Under the pieces are notes generated by a model. The model was given only the letters and a program-made list of their open reading frames with translations. It made no database searches and was not told the DNA's origin. A DNA stretch of 64,000 nt from contig NW_015622545.1 in NCBI RefSeq assembly GCF_000835495.1, forward strand, positions 682,001 to 746,000, given 5' to 3'. Position 1 is the first letter of the stretch; each line of letters starts with the position of its first letter. This document shows positions 25,285 through 34,046 of the stretch, one piece after another. This stretch comes from Cladophialophora immunda. Lineage: Eukaryota > Ascomycota > Eurotiomycetes > Chaetothyriales > Herpotrichiellaceae. Made by a program: the position numbers and the translations under genes.

Positions 25285-25987
25285 GGACACGGTTGAGACT
25301 CTCGTTGATCTTTACGGGATTCTAGAGGGTCAATTTATACCTCCGTCACGACCAGATAACTCGGATAGCCTCGAGGATGTCCTCCTTCAGATGTCTACAA
25401 GAGAAGCAATGCTTCATGGTAGATCGATGCCGTTCCGCACAACGGGAGATCCCAGAAGGCTACAATCTGCGGAAACAAGGAATTAATCCCGTCGCTCGCT
25501 CTGGCAATCGCAATACTGTGAGCCATATCAATGTAGCCAACGCCAATGTATTCGGTCCAACTTCAACATATGCATCGAAAGTCAAGTCCTTTTTGAGCGA
25601 CACCAAGTCTTTAGCCTCTTTAGCCTCAGAACAACCAACCAATAGAACACGAATCGCCTAAAATGGCACTCAGCCCCGCTTTAGTAACAAAACGATTACT
25701 ACAGCTCGATGTGCGGGGTTGTGGAGATCTACTGAGGCCCTGGAGGAAAGAATACGGGGGAAATGCTGGCCAAAGTACCTTCGAGCCTTGTTCCGCAGCG
25801 CGGAAAGGGTTCCTAAGACTTGGACAGTGTCTGCCAATCAGAAAGCAACTGATTTTGGTTATTTTGGTTATTTATTTGTGCAAGGCGAGGCAGAGAAGTG
25901 TTTTCGAGAAGCTCACTCTGCTCCCACATTTCTGCGAGAACGCTCACAGCCCTCGTTGCAAACCATTTCCCAGCCAGCATTTAAATC
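25285..25987. promoter_or_regulatory. Divergent promoter between monooxygenase and isomerase
   Basis: About 700 bp separates the two start codons, with no coding frame of note. It contains CCAACCAAT near 25632, an AT-rich TTTATACC close to the monooxygenase start, and TTAGTAA at 25681-25687 followed by ATTACTAC. TTAGTAA equals the known Yap-type bZIP recognition element, and a bZIP gene lies 1.7 kb away. That either gene is controlled from this site is inference. Confidence 0.45.
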
Positions 25988-26515
25988 ATGCCCATGGACG
26001 TTTCCCCAGCCCAAGAGGCCCTCAGACGGACCTTGTTAGGCCACGGCGCCTGGATGCTGTTGTCAAGCCTGGTTGGAGGCTTGGGACTCTGGTGTTTCAT
26101 CATTGGCGGGTTTGAGATCATACCAGGCTTCATTGTCGAATTTTCTCTGCCTGGAAGCGAGCCTGGCTGGGTCAGATGCCACACAGGCCCGGTCGCAAAC
26201 GCTCTCATGGTCATGGGCACTGGCCTCGCCATTCCACACCTCGAACTTCCAGATGGCCTCGCAGAGAAACTGGGGTGGATCGTCATGATGGATGGTTGGT
26301 CCAATGTCGGGTTCTATTTCTTTGGGAACATCTCGCCGAACCGCGGACTAGCTTTTGGGACCAGTCGACTGGGCCCGTCCAATATTTTCAGCATTCTCGC
26401 ACTGGGCCCGGCCTACCTTTTCGGCGTTTTGGCAATGGGCGCGTTCGCAGTGCTTGGCTACCATGCGCTGTACGGGCCATCGCACGACAAACCCACGCTC
26501 CGCAAAAGCCGCTGA
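25988..26515 (+). CDS. Styrene oxide isomerase homolog (SOI/StyC-like)
   Basis: An intronless ATG-started gene of 175 aa, the usual SOI length. Bacterial SOI is a membrane enzyme with a haem b cofactor that rearranges styrene oxide to phenylacetaldehyde (Meinwald rearrangement). The match runs the whole length: GHGAWML, IIGGFEIIPGFIVEF, HTGPVANALMV, DGWSNVGFYFFGNISPNRG and LAPAYLFGVLAMGA-like text near the end. Residues I recall as important in the Pseudomonas enzyme (haem ligand His58, Asn64, Asn99, Tyr103) correspond to H65, N71, N106 and Y110, a constant offset of seven. Four hydrophobic segments lie at about 20-41, 66-84, 95-113 and 130-158. It sits between a divergent flavin monooxygenase and a bZIP gene. 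The lack of introns and bacterial likeness suggest horizontal origin. Substrate range is unknown. Confidence 0.9.
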   Translation: MPMDVSPAQEALRRTLLGHGAWMLLSSLVGGLGLWCFIIGGFEIIPGFIVEFSLPGSEPGWVRCHTGPVANALMVMGTGLAIPHLELPDGLAEKLGWIVMMDGWSNVGFYFFGNISPNRGLAFGTSRLGPSNIFSILALGPAYLFGVLAMGAFAVLGYHALYGPSHDKPTLRKSR

Positions 26516-27386
26516 AATATGGCTCCGGGAGCCTTCGCATGCCCGTCCATCTCGAACAAAAAGGATCTGTGATTCGACTGATTTGCTATGGAAATCGGAA
26601 GCCCGACAGAGAAAGTCGAATAGACGCGAAGGAGGAAAAGAGTGTTCACGGGGCACTGGAGGGAAGAATCTGGGGGCAGACATTTTGCGACGAGCATCCT
26701 AATAATGTTGAATTATGGAACTCATCTCAAGTCAGCATTTTGTAGATAGCCTCATCATTGGGAGAGTTGTTGGAATTTAGGCCACAAAGGGGAGCCTTTT
26801 CGCGATACGAGTCGAGCAGCCCTTGGCCACTCTCAGATTATACCCGTGAATAGGCCATACAGCTTGAATGGTTCAGATTCAGCACCGTTGTGAGCCCTCC
26901 TCGTGACATTGTATTCAGGCGTAGTCTCGGGAAAGGTAGCCACATTTGACGTCCAAGTCAATGGCAAAATCTCCGCTGTATCAATGTCGGGCGGAGCATC
27001 CATCTATCATCTCGGGTTTAGTGAAATTGTAGGATTGAACAATCCTGGGATTGCTGTAGATGTTAGGCGCAGAAGGATTGCGGTTAACTTTCTATTCAAG
27101 ACAGCACATCGAGGATCTACTTGAATAGGGTTGTCACTCGGTCATCCGCTACTGGCATCGGCCCCCCAGACGAGCACAAAGCTTGGGGTTGCGGGGATTC
27201 AAGTCAGCCACTGGGCGGTCAACTCTAACCAATCCCAGGGTCATTTCGTCGTCTTCATAGCTTAAGGATAGGCGTCTATTTATCCCCTCCCCGCCCACGA
27301 CCTCTCTCTCTCTCTCTCTTTCTTTCTTCCTCCAAATTATCCCCACATCTTGACGCAAAATAGATCTAAATCACTGTGTCCTCAAC
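26516..27386. other. Intergenic; bZIP promoter
   Basis: No supported gene; a 73-codon plus frame at 26903-27124 has no identifiable feature. A pyrimidine-rich CT tract at about 27299-27332 lies just upstream of the bZIP start, a common feature of fungal core promoters. Confidence 0.5.
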
Positions 27387-28993
27387 ATGGATGGGATCCG
27401 GGGAGGCGATACCAAGACACTGCGAAATAGGCTGTCGCAAAGGGCTTATCGAGCGAGACAAAGTCATCGGATCAAGCAACTTGAGAGAATGCTCGACAGC
27501 ACTTCTGCAACCGACCCTCAGGAGCTGTTTGACCTAAAAGCTGAGAACCAGGAGCTCAGAAATAAGTTATTGCAGTGCCAACAGAAAATCCAGAGCCTGT
27601 CTCTGAAGATGCACAACTTGTCACAGGACACCGCCGATTTCTTGTGGCCCGCATCGGTAATTCCACTCATCTTCACTGAAGAAGCTTGGAAATGACGGGA
27701 TATAGCCTAAAACGAACAGAGACCAACCTCAAACTGCGTGCAAGGCTTCCTCAAGACACGCACCAGACCATCCTGCGCCGATCATGGAATCTGCCCAAGC
27801 TCCGACCGCTCAGCAAAATCATCTAGCTTTGGCCAAACCAAGCCCCCAACTTCCTTCGCCATGGTCCCAGCCCCAGCTGTGTCAACTGGACTGTATGGGT
27901 TTCGAGGCCTATGCCCAAATCATGGACTCAGGACCCGTTTTACTACAAGGATCTGTCGGCTCCCTCTGCCGGACGAACTCCCCTTTTTCCGATCATCTAT
28001 CCGCGGTGGAGTATTCCTTCAAGAATGAACTAGCGAAACCAGAAGTCATCGGAAGACTCCAAGTCCTCAGGTAACGCTGACAGACTTTTCGTCTCTTGTT
28101 CGTGGCATGAAGGAGGTTGCTGATCGATGCGTAGTTTGACCAAAACAGTGAACTTTATGTTCTCCATGTTCGTAAACATGGCCTGGGAGCACGGCATTGC
28201 GTTCTTCACCTTTACGCAAGCATATCGCGCCGTGGCTCCGATCTTAAACTATCGCATTAACCCGACCGCGGAAAACTACTTTCGGATAGTGGAAAACTAC
28301 CGTCCCACCAGGCTTCAAATGTCCGTCTCCTACCCATGTATCATCGATTGGATGCCGTGGCCGTCAATGCGCGACAGACTGATCCTGTACCATTCCACGA
28401 ACCCGTGGCTCGATCAAGTCGTCGTCGACGTCGGCTGCGGGTTCTGTGTGCAAGTGGACCTTTCCGAGTTCGTTGCGGGGATCGCGCCTGTCATTGGACA
28501 TCTGAGAGTCTGGGATCTGGTGACGGCAATGGCACCGCCGAAGCCGCCGAAACGAGTGGTCGACGAGGACGGCCAGTTGGACGCCACCGCCGTGCAGGCG
28601 CTGTCTGCCGACGATAAGGAAGTTCCCTGGGTTGACCCTCTCCAGGACACGCCTTGTGACGAAGACCGGACCTGTGACCTTCCCGCCGCCAGTGTCGAGG
28701 TTCTCTTCGAATCGAGAACCTTTGCCCTACGCGCATTCAAGAAGCTCATCAAAGTGGGTGAAAGGATGTTGGAGTTCAAGATGATCCCATCCTTCTTCGA
28801 AAAGTACCCGGAACTCTTCGACTCCAGCCACAACTACATGGCCTACGGACCGCGCCTTCAGCCTCGGGTCCCTTATGATCCAGTCAAGTCGCCCCCAGAA
28901 GCTGACCACGAATCCATGCTCCGTTACGTCCAACTGACGAGTCTTGCAATAAAGGCTATTTCTGAGAAATCTCTCTCCGTGAATGCGCAATAA
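27387..28993 (+). CDS. bZIP transcription factor with DUF3425 domain, three exons
   Basis: Exons are 27387-27656, 27706-28070 and 28135-28993, giving 497 aa. Introns of 49 and 64 bp are GT-AG with TGAC/GCTGAT branch sites, and both junctions keep the frame. The basic region RNRLSQRAYRARQSHRIKQLE (residues 13-33, with the N-x7-R signature at N14 and R22) begins almost at the start codon, followed by a leucine-zipper helix to about residue 80. The linker is Gln/Pro-rich. The last exon is the DUF3425 domain, with CIIDWMPWPSMRDRL and a Trp/Asp-rich second half; in this family it is assumed to be regulatory or ligand-responsive. It is a nuclear DNA-binding protein. Its position beside the isomerase and monooxygenase suggests a pathway-specific regulator (inference). 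Confidence 0.9.
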
Positions 28994-31198
28994 GGACGGA
29001 TGCCTTTTTGCCACATTAGATCATACAAGTCTGTGCTGTTCGGCGTGAATATCATCTTGAGCTGCTCGGTGTTGGTGTTGATGCAGTCATTGATTGAATT
29101 GGGCGGAGGCATTCGCTTGATGGATTTATGGCTTTGATTCAAGCTTGTTTCAGAGTTCGAGCGTCTTTTTTCAATGATCATCTCTCTCGAACTTCCGTCG
29201 TGTGATCCGTTTGATGGAGGTTGAATGAGGTCCACCCTTTCATATCCGCTGCAGAGATAATGAGAAAACATTTCCTCGATGGTTACGAGAGGGGTTTAAG
29301 CGTGTAATTTCAAGAATCCTAAAGTGAATGAGGTCGGTGAGTACAGTGAGTACCTGATAGGAGTGGCTTAATCATTGCGTACGTTAGGGAGGCAGCTGGT
29401 GGACAGAGTACGGAGGACGGGAGCAGAAGCACCACGTTTCCTACATCATCATCTTTCCAGCATTTGACAAGACAAGATCTATACATTCGCACAGGAGGGT
29501 TCGAGACAACGTTGCCTTAGAGCCGTGCTTCCTCGCCTTGTGCTGCATCACGTACCGTGGCTTTCGACGCTTGGAGAGATTCTGCAAGGCCGCGTTCTGA
29601 TGGTCATTGTACTTGTTGACAGACGGCCCGATATCGCTGCCGACTAACCGACTGAAGCCCTTCGAGATTAAGCCCTATCAGATCTATAAACGGTAGGATC
29701 TATTCTGGAGAGGCTTTGGCATTACGGCGCGAATCATGTATAAATCAGGAAAAGCCTTGATCAGATAGAACAATCTATACTCGCTCGGGGACAGCTGGCT
29801 CAACAGATTCCATCGACTGTCTTTGTAAGGAGTACCATTTTCGCACTTTAGGTCCTAAGATTGTACCCTTGTAGATCATCATGTAAGTTTCTACATCCTC
29901 GAAGAGGGTCGCCTACAAAGCATAGTATGATTATCTAGTCACAGGACTCTGTAGGGGCCCAGAGATAGGTCTAAGTATAAGTGATGAGAAGGCTGAGCAG
30001 CTCAAGCTGAGGTTGAGCCGAACTCGAGCTAGGTCAAATAATACTCGAGTAAAGCGGGAGGCCACGTTGCTGAAAGGGTGCGAAGACAAGTTGGTTTGTC
30101 GCCGCTGAACACCAGCTTTCTGCTCAGCTTCGGCCTTGCAGCACTTGTTTCTCGACGTGTTGCACATCTCAAGGCCGTCTCCTCCTGACCTTTCGACGGC
30201 GTCTCGTCGGCAGCTCTGCGGTAAACCGCCGCTACCCTCTGCGACAAGGAGAAAGGGAAGTACGGACGGTCTCCCCTGAACGTATTGCCAAATACGCTCC
30301 GGCGAGAGGGTTGCGGCGAAGCGGTACGGAGATGATTAGTTCAGGTGATGGTTCGCTTTTATGGTGCAGAGCTACTCTGTCCCCTGAGATATGAAGCGGA
30401 CCCAGACAGACTGGATCTGCCATCCGAGATCGGTGGCGCGGCATCTCCATCTCCATCGCATCCAACCACCGCCAGCACACAATGCTCAAAGAAACAAGTG
30501 TGCGGGTCCACCAACTTGACAATGTCTGTTGCGGGAATTGAAGCCGACATGATCATTTGTACGAACGTTTTCCTTGAGACGAGACCGGCCTGAGCCAAGA
30601 GTGGTGCAGTTGTTTGCGCAGGGCGATGCGAATTGGGTTTGCTGTCGTGGTCGTCGTTGTTGTTACGGGTGATTGGGACTAAGGGACTTGATCGGGACAA
30701 AGAATGTCGGAGTCCACGACAGGACCAAGCGATGTGGACAGGCAGACTCTCGAAGCCGCTGGTGCGAGCTGCTATCTTCGCGCGGCTACTCTAGCGGAGA
30801 GAGTGGCGGTAGGCTGCGTGTGCGGCTTCTGGGGCCGACGGCTGGTGACTCCATCCCGATCTTCGGCGCCCGCTAAAGGAGGATTCGATTCAGTCGATAA
30901 GCGAGAAGCTAGAAACGACCTGTGCAGTCCCCTTGCGGTACTCTCGAAGGTGCTGCTTGTTGGTATCCCCTTTCACAGACTCTGTCGGTGCGAGAGACAC
31001 CAAGAGCAAGGCAACAGTGTAACACGTGACGGCAAACGTAACGGTCCTTTGTGCTCCACCGGAGGAACTCCCTGAATGGATTAATGGTCCGACGTAATAA
31101 ACCAACCGCTTTTTATATATAGACTTGGTTCCCGTCGCCTTGCCGTCACTGACGCGACTTGGTGTTTGGCCTGAACCCTAAGTCTTGTGAATGAAAAG
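28994..31198. other. Intergenic, no gene seen
   Basis: No confident gene. A 113-codon minus frame at 30359-30700 reads fairly protein-like but has no ATG at its head and no recognisable domain. The final few hundred bases are the promoter side of the gene at 31199. Confidence 0.5.
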
Positions 31199-32658
31199 AT
31201 GCCCGCAGTCAAGATGGTTTGTCCGCATGCTATGTCTTCGTCACCAACATACAACCACCAGGATGAACCCTTTGTGCTGCGACAAATTGGGGACCACTTG
31301 CCGCCGCAGAGCACACCTACACACGTTGAACAGTCGCACCTCCCCAAAGCCACTTCTGCTGGCGTGGCTGCGCCCTCCTCCCTCACCGAGCACAATCAAG
31401 AATTTGAATCTGCAGTGCGCCGCGTCCGAGCATCCATACCCTCATGTTTTGTCGAGCCATACTCCTGGGTACGCTTCAAATTGAGCGTGTCTGCCTACCG
31501 TCGACTCGAGAAATTCTTCTCGGACAGCAGATCTTTCAATGCCTTAGAGTGAGATTTGGAATCCAGTCCCTACAGTCACATGAAATTAACCTTAGTTTTC
31601 TAGGACATTCTATTCCTTCTATGAACAAGAATTCGCAATGGGTTGCGAAACAACTCTACATGCGGTATTCGGCCCGATGATTACGCTTGATATACTTGAC
31701 CAGCTACGTGCTTCTCAACATCCATTTGTTCAAGAATTCGTCAAGGAGATTATACTTTCCGCCACTGCACCAACCAAGATATCCTTAGACAACACCGCCG
31801 AACAGGACGCCAAAAAGAATACTGAACAGGATGTCCAAAAGAATACTGAACAGGATGCCGACCAGGATGCCGGAAAGGATGTCAGAAGGAATCCCAGAAG
31901 GGATGTCAGAAAGGATGCCAGGAAGGACGCCGAACAGGATGCCGAACAGAATGCCAAACAAGTTGCAGAATCCAAGACGATCAATAAGCACCCCGACGCT
32001 TCTCTGGCCCATCTCTCTGCTCGTGCCCCTGGTATCATTATCGAGGTCGCGCACTCTCAGCGGGCGACAGACCTTCCCATACTTGCCGAAGAACTTATCA
32101 GGGGTTCTCGGGGGAAGATTCGATGTGTTGTCGGCTTTAAACTTCCATATCCAACGGGAAAACAGGCCACGGTATCAGTATGGCGAGCAAAGTTCACTCC
32201 CTCGGGTGATGGTAGGATGAAGCTGGCCGTGGAGGACCTAGTGAAAGAAGAGGTTCGTTTGATGGGTGTTTGTCGTTATAGGCTAACCCAAAATCCAGGT
32301 TTTTCGCGACAACAATGGTCTTCCAAACACACAATCATCAGGTCTCTGTCTCTCCCTTGCGTACCTGGCACCGACGAGGTCGATAGCTGAACAGATAAAC
32401 GACCTACCTGAGCACGTCACGCAAATCAGGATCTCGGCGGCAAAGCTCTGCGAATATTTCAACAAGGCGCAAAATTACGAAAAAACTGTCGCGCTTGACT
32501 CCTCTGACGAAATGGAGCTGGACCTTGAACCGCCAAAACACCCTCGACATCCCTCTCCGGAGGAAGTCTCCGACGAGCGGTTGAGACAATTCGAGGAAGA
32601 GGAGGAAAGGGAAGACCTGCGACAGGAACAGGGGGATTCAGACTACATGGATGGCTAA
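31199..32658 (+). CDS. Fungal protein with possible PD-(D/E)XK-like domain and coding minisatellite
   Basis: Exons are 31199-31548, 31604-32252 and 32299-32658, giving 452 aa. The introns (55 and 46 bp) run GTGAGA...CTAG and GTTCGT...GGCTAAC...CCAG, and both keep the frame. Residues about 182-236 are a hydrophilic repeat of the type NTEQDAKK/RKDAEQDAEQ, encoded by a 12-bp tandem repeat. After it comes a conserved-looking core: PGIIIEVAHSQ (259-269), then a helix with LAEELIRGSRGKIRCVVGF, then ATVSVWRAK. This beta-alpha-beta pattern with an early acidic residue recalls restriction-endonuclease-like folds in large families of fungal hypothetical proteins, but I cannot confirm catalytic residues. 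The C-terminus is strongly acidic (QFEEEEEREDLRQEQ). No signal peptide. Neighbours give no functional clue. Confidence 0.75.
31798..31962 (+). repeat. 12-bp coding minisatellite
   Basis: About 13 degenerate copies of a GAACAGGATGCC-type unit inside exon 2 of the gene above. The unit length is a multiple of three, so copy-number change alters a charged linker by four residues at a time without shifting the frame. Confidence 0.8.
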
Positions 32659-33320
32659 TTTCAGTGCTTGAGCATCGCTGGACGCGTTTCCATCCACTAG
32701 AGGGCAGTGATCGTTGACCAAGAGGGTGGACAAAGTTCATGAGTTGGTGGGGATCTGATATGTGGCAACCCTGTACTTGTAGTCTCCCGGAGGAGGGAGG
32801 AATATGTTCTCCATGCCCTTAGGCGCCTTGCAAAAGGTCTGAACACTGGGCTCGTGGCTATGTTCATAGGACTCAATACATTCTGTGTCATCACCTGCGC
32901 CTCAGTCAGCGTTGTCTCCCCTCCAGCAATCGTACGTGGACATAAATCCTCGACTAAAGCAGGAGCCCAGAGCGGGAGTTGCCAGAGCGGGAGTTTTACA
33001 ACGAGAGCCACGAGGTTTCCGCGAAACAGACTGGCATATTGAAAAATGCACTTGTATTACATTCAGTCGTGAGATTGAACCACCGAGTCCCCGATCCAAC
33101 AACCACCCCAGTTCTGAGACCGGGTTGAGCTAGAGGGACGACCAAAAAGAGAGAAAAATCCACAATACCTCCCAGACTGACACGCCGCCTTCGAGCAGGG
33201 AGCAAAGAGCACAAGAGACCGAGGGAGCAGGGGCCCACCACCGAACACAGAAGACGACCACCCCGCGGACCCCCAAGTTGCCCGCGCCCCGTGAACGGAG
33301 GGAGCGCACGCCGGCCATCA
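32659..33320. other. Intergenic, convergent
   Basis: Lies between two converging genes. It holds no supported frame apart from GC-rich shadows running in from the right-hand gene. Confidence 0.5.
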
Positions 33321-34046
33321 TCAGAGCCGGCGAGGCCGCCGGCGATGCTCGGGCCGCATCCAGGAGTACCGCTTGTCCGTGCGGCCGACGACGCCCGGGA
33401 CGTGCAGCCCGGCCCCGATGCGGCGGCACTCGACGCCCTTCTTGCGCGAGAAGGTGTAGTACAGGTTCTGCAGGGACATGACCGTGCGGCCGGCGCCGAA
33501 CCGCGCCCGGAACTTGGTGCCCACGTGTCGCCAGTCCTCCCGGAGGTCCACGCGGTGGTACCAGACGAAGTACCCGTGTTCCTCCGTGTACGGGCGGCAT
33601 GCCTTCCCAGCTGGCACTCCTTCGTCGTCGAACTTCTCCTCTTCCTCCTCTTTCTTCTCCTCCTCCTCTTCCGCCTCCGCCTCCTCCGGCTCTTTCGGGG
33701 TGACGATGGAAGAGATGCTCATGATCGGACTCGGGCCGGGGCTGCTGCTGCTGCCGCCGCCGCCACCACCTCCAACAACAGGGCTCTGTGATCGTCCGGC
33801 CTCGCTGGGCTGGTCAGACGTCTCTGCGTCTGGCTGCATGGCCTCGCCTGGGTGGTCAGACAGCGCTGCGTCCAGGAGCATGGCAACTGTGTGCCTGGCC
33901 CCGCTTCGCTGGTCAGATGGCTCTGTGTTCAGAAGCATGGCGACCGTGTGTCCGGCCTTGGAGTAGGCGGGGCCGGCGCCGTCACCGGAGTTCTCGCAGG
34001 CGTGATCGGGGTTGAGGAGGGACTCGAGGCGGATTCTGGAAGCCAT
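33321..34046 (-). CDS. Myb/SANT-like helix-turn-helix protein
   Basis: An ATG-started, intronless 241-aa frame. Residues 32-84 are three degenerate repeats of about 19 aa (HTVAMLLNTEPSDQ, HTVAMLLDAALSDH, then MQPDAETSDQ), followed by a Gly/Ser run and a very acidic stretch (119-142). The conserved-looking part is 153-204: YTEEHGYFVWYHRVDL, then DWRHVGTKFRARF, then SLQNLYYTFSRKKG. The Trp/Phe spacing over three helices fits the Myb/homeodomain-like DNA-binding proteins frequent in ascomycetes. A basic tail (RPEHRRRPRRL) ends the protein. A transcriptional or DNA-binding nuclear role is inferred from this fold only. The GC-rich coding sequence produces long shadow frames on other strands. Confidence 0.75.
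   Translation of the reverse strand: MASRIRLESLLNPDHACENSGDGAGPAYSKAGHTVAMLLNTEPSDQRSGARHTVAMLLDAALSDHPGEAMQPDAETSDQPSEAGRSQSPVVGGGGGGGSSSSPGPSPIMSISSIVTPKEPEEAEAEEEEEKKEEEEEKFDDEGVPAGKACRPYTEEHGYFVWYHRVDLREDWRHVGTKFRARFGAGRTVMSLQNLYYTFSRKKGVECRRIGAGLHVPGVVGRTDKRYSWMRPEHRRRPRRL
33795..33960. repeat. Three degenerate 57-63 bp repeats within the Myb-like gene
   Basis: Units begin near CGCT(G/T)..CTGGTCAGA and end near AGCATGGC. They encode the N-terminal HTVAMLL-type repeats of the neighbouring gene. Confidence 0.6.

Noticed and set aside
27140..27240. Possible tRNA on the minus strand (B-box-like GACTTGAATCCCC)
   Set aside because: The B-box departs from GGTTCGANNCC, and no A-box or acceptor stem could be paired.
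30359..30700. 113-codon minus-strand frame with protein-like text
   Set aside because: Starts at TTG rather than ATG, has no recognisable domain and no splice-linked exon.
33130..33600. 156-codon Gly/Pro/Arg-rich minus frame
   Set aside because: It is the out-of-frame shadow of the GC-rich Myb-like gene.
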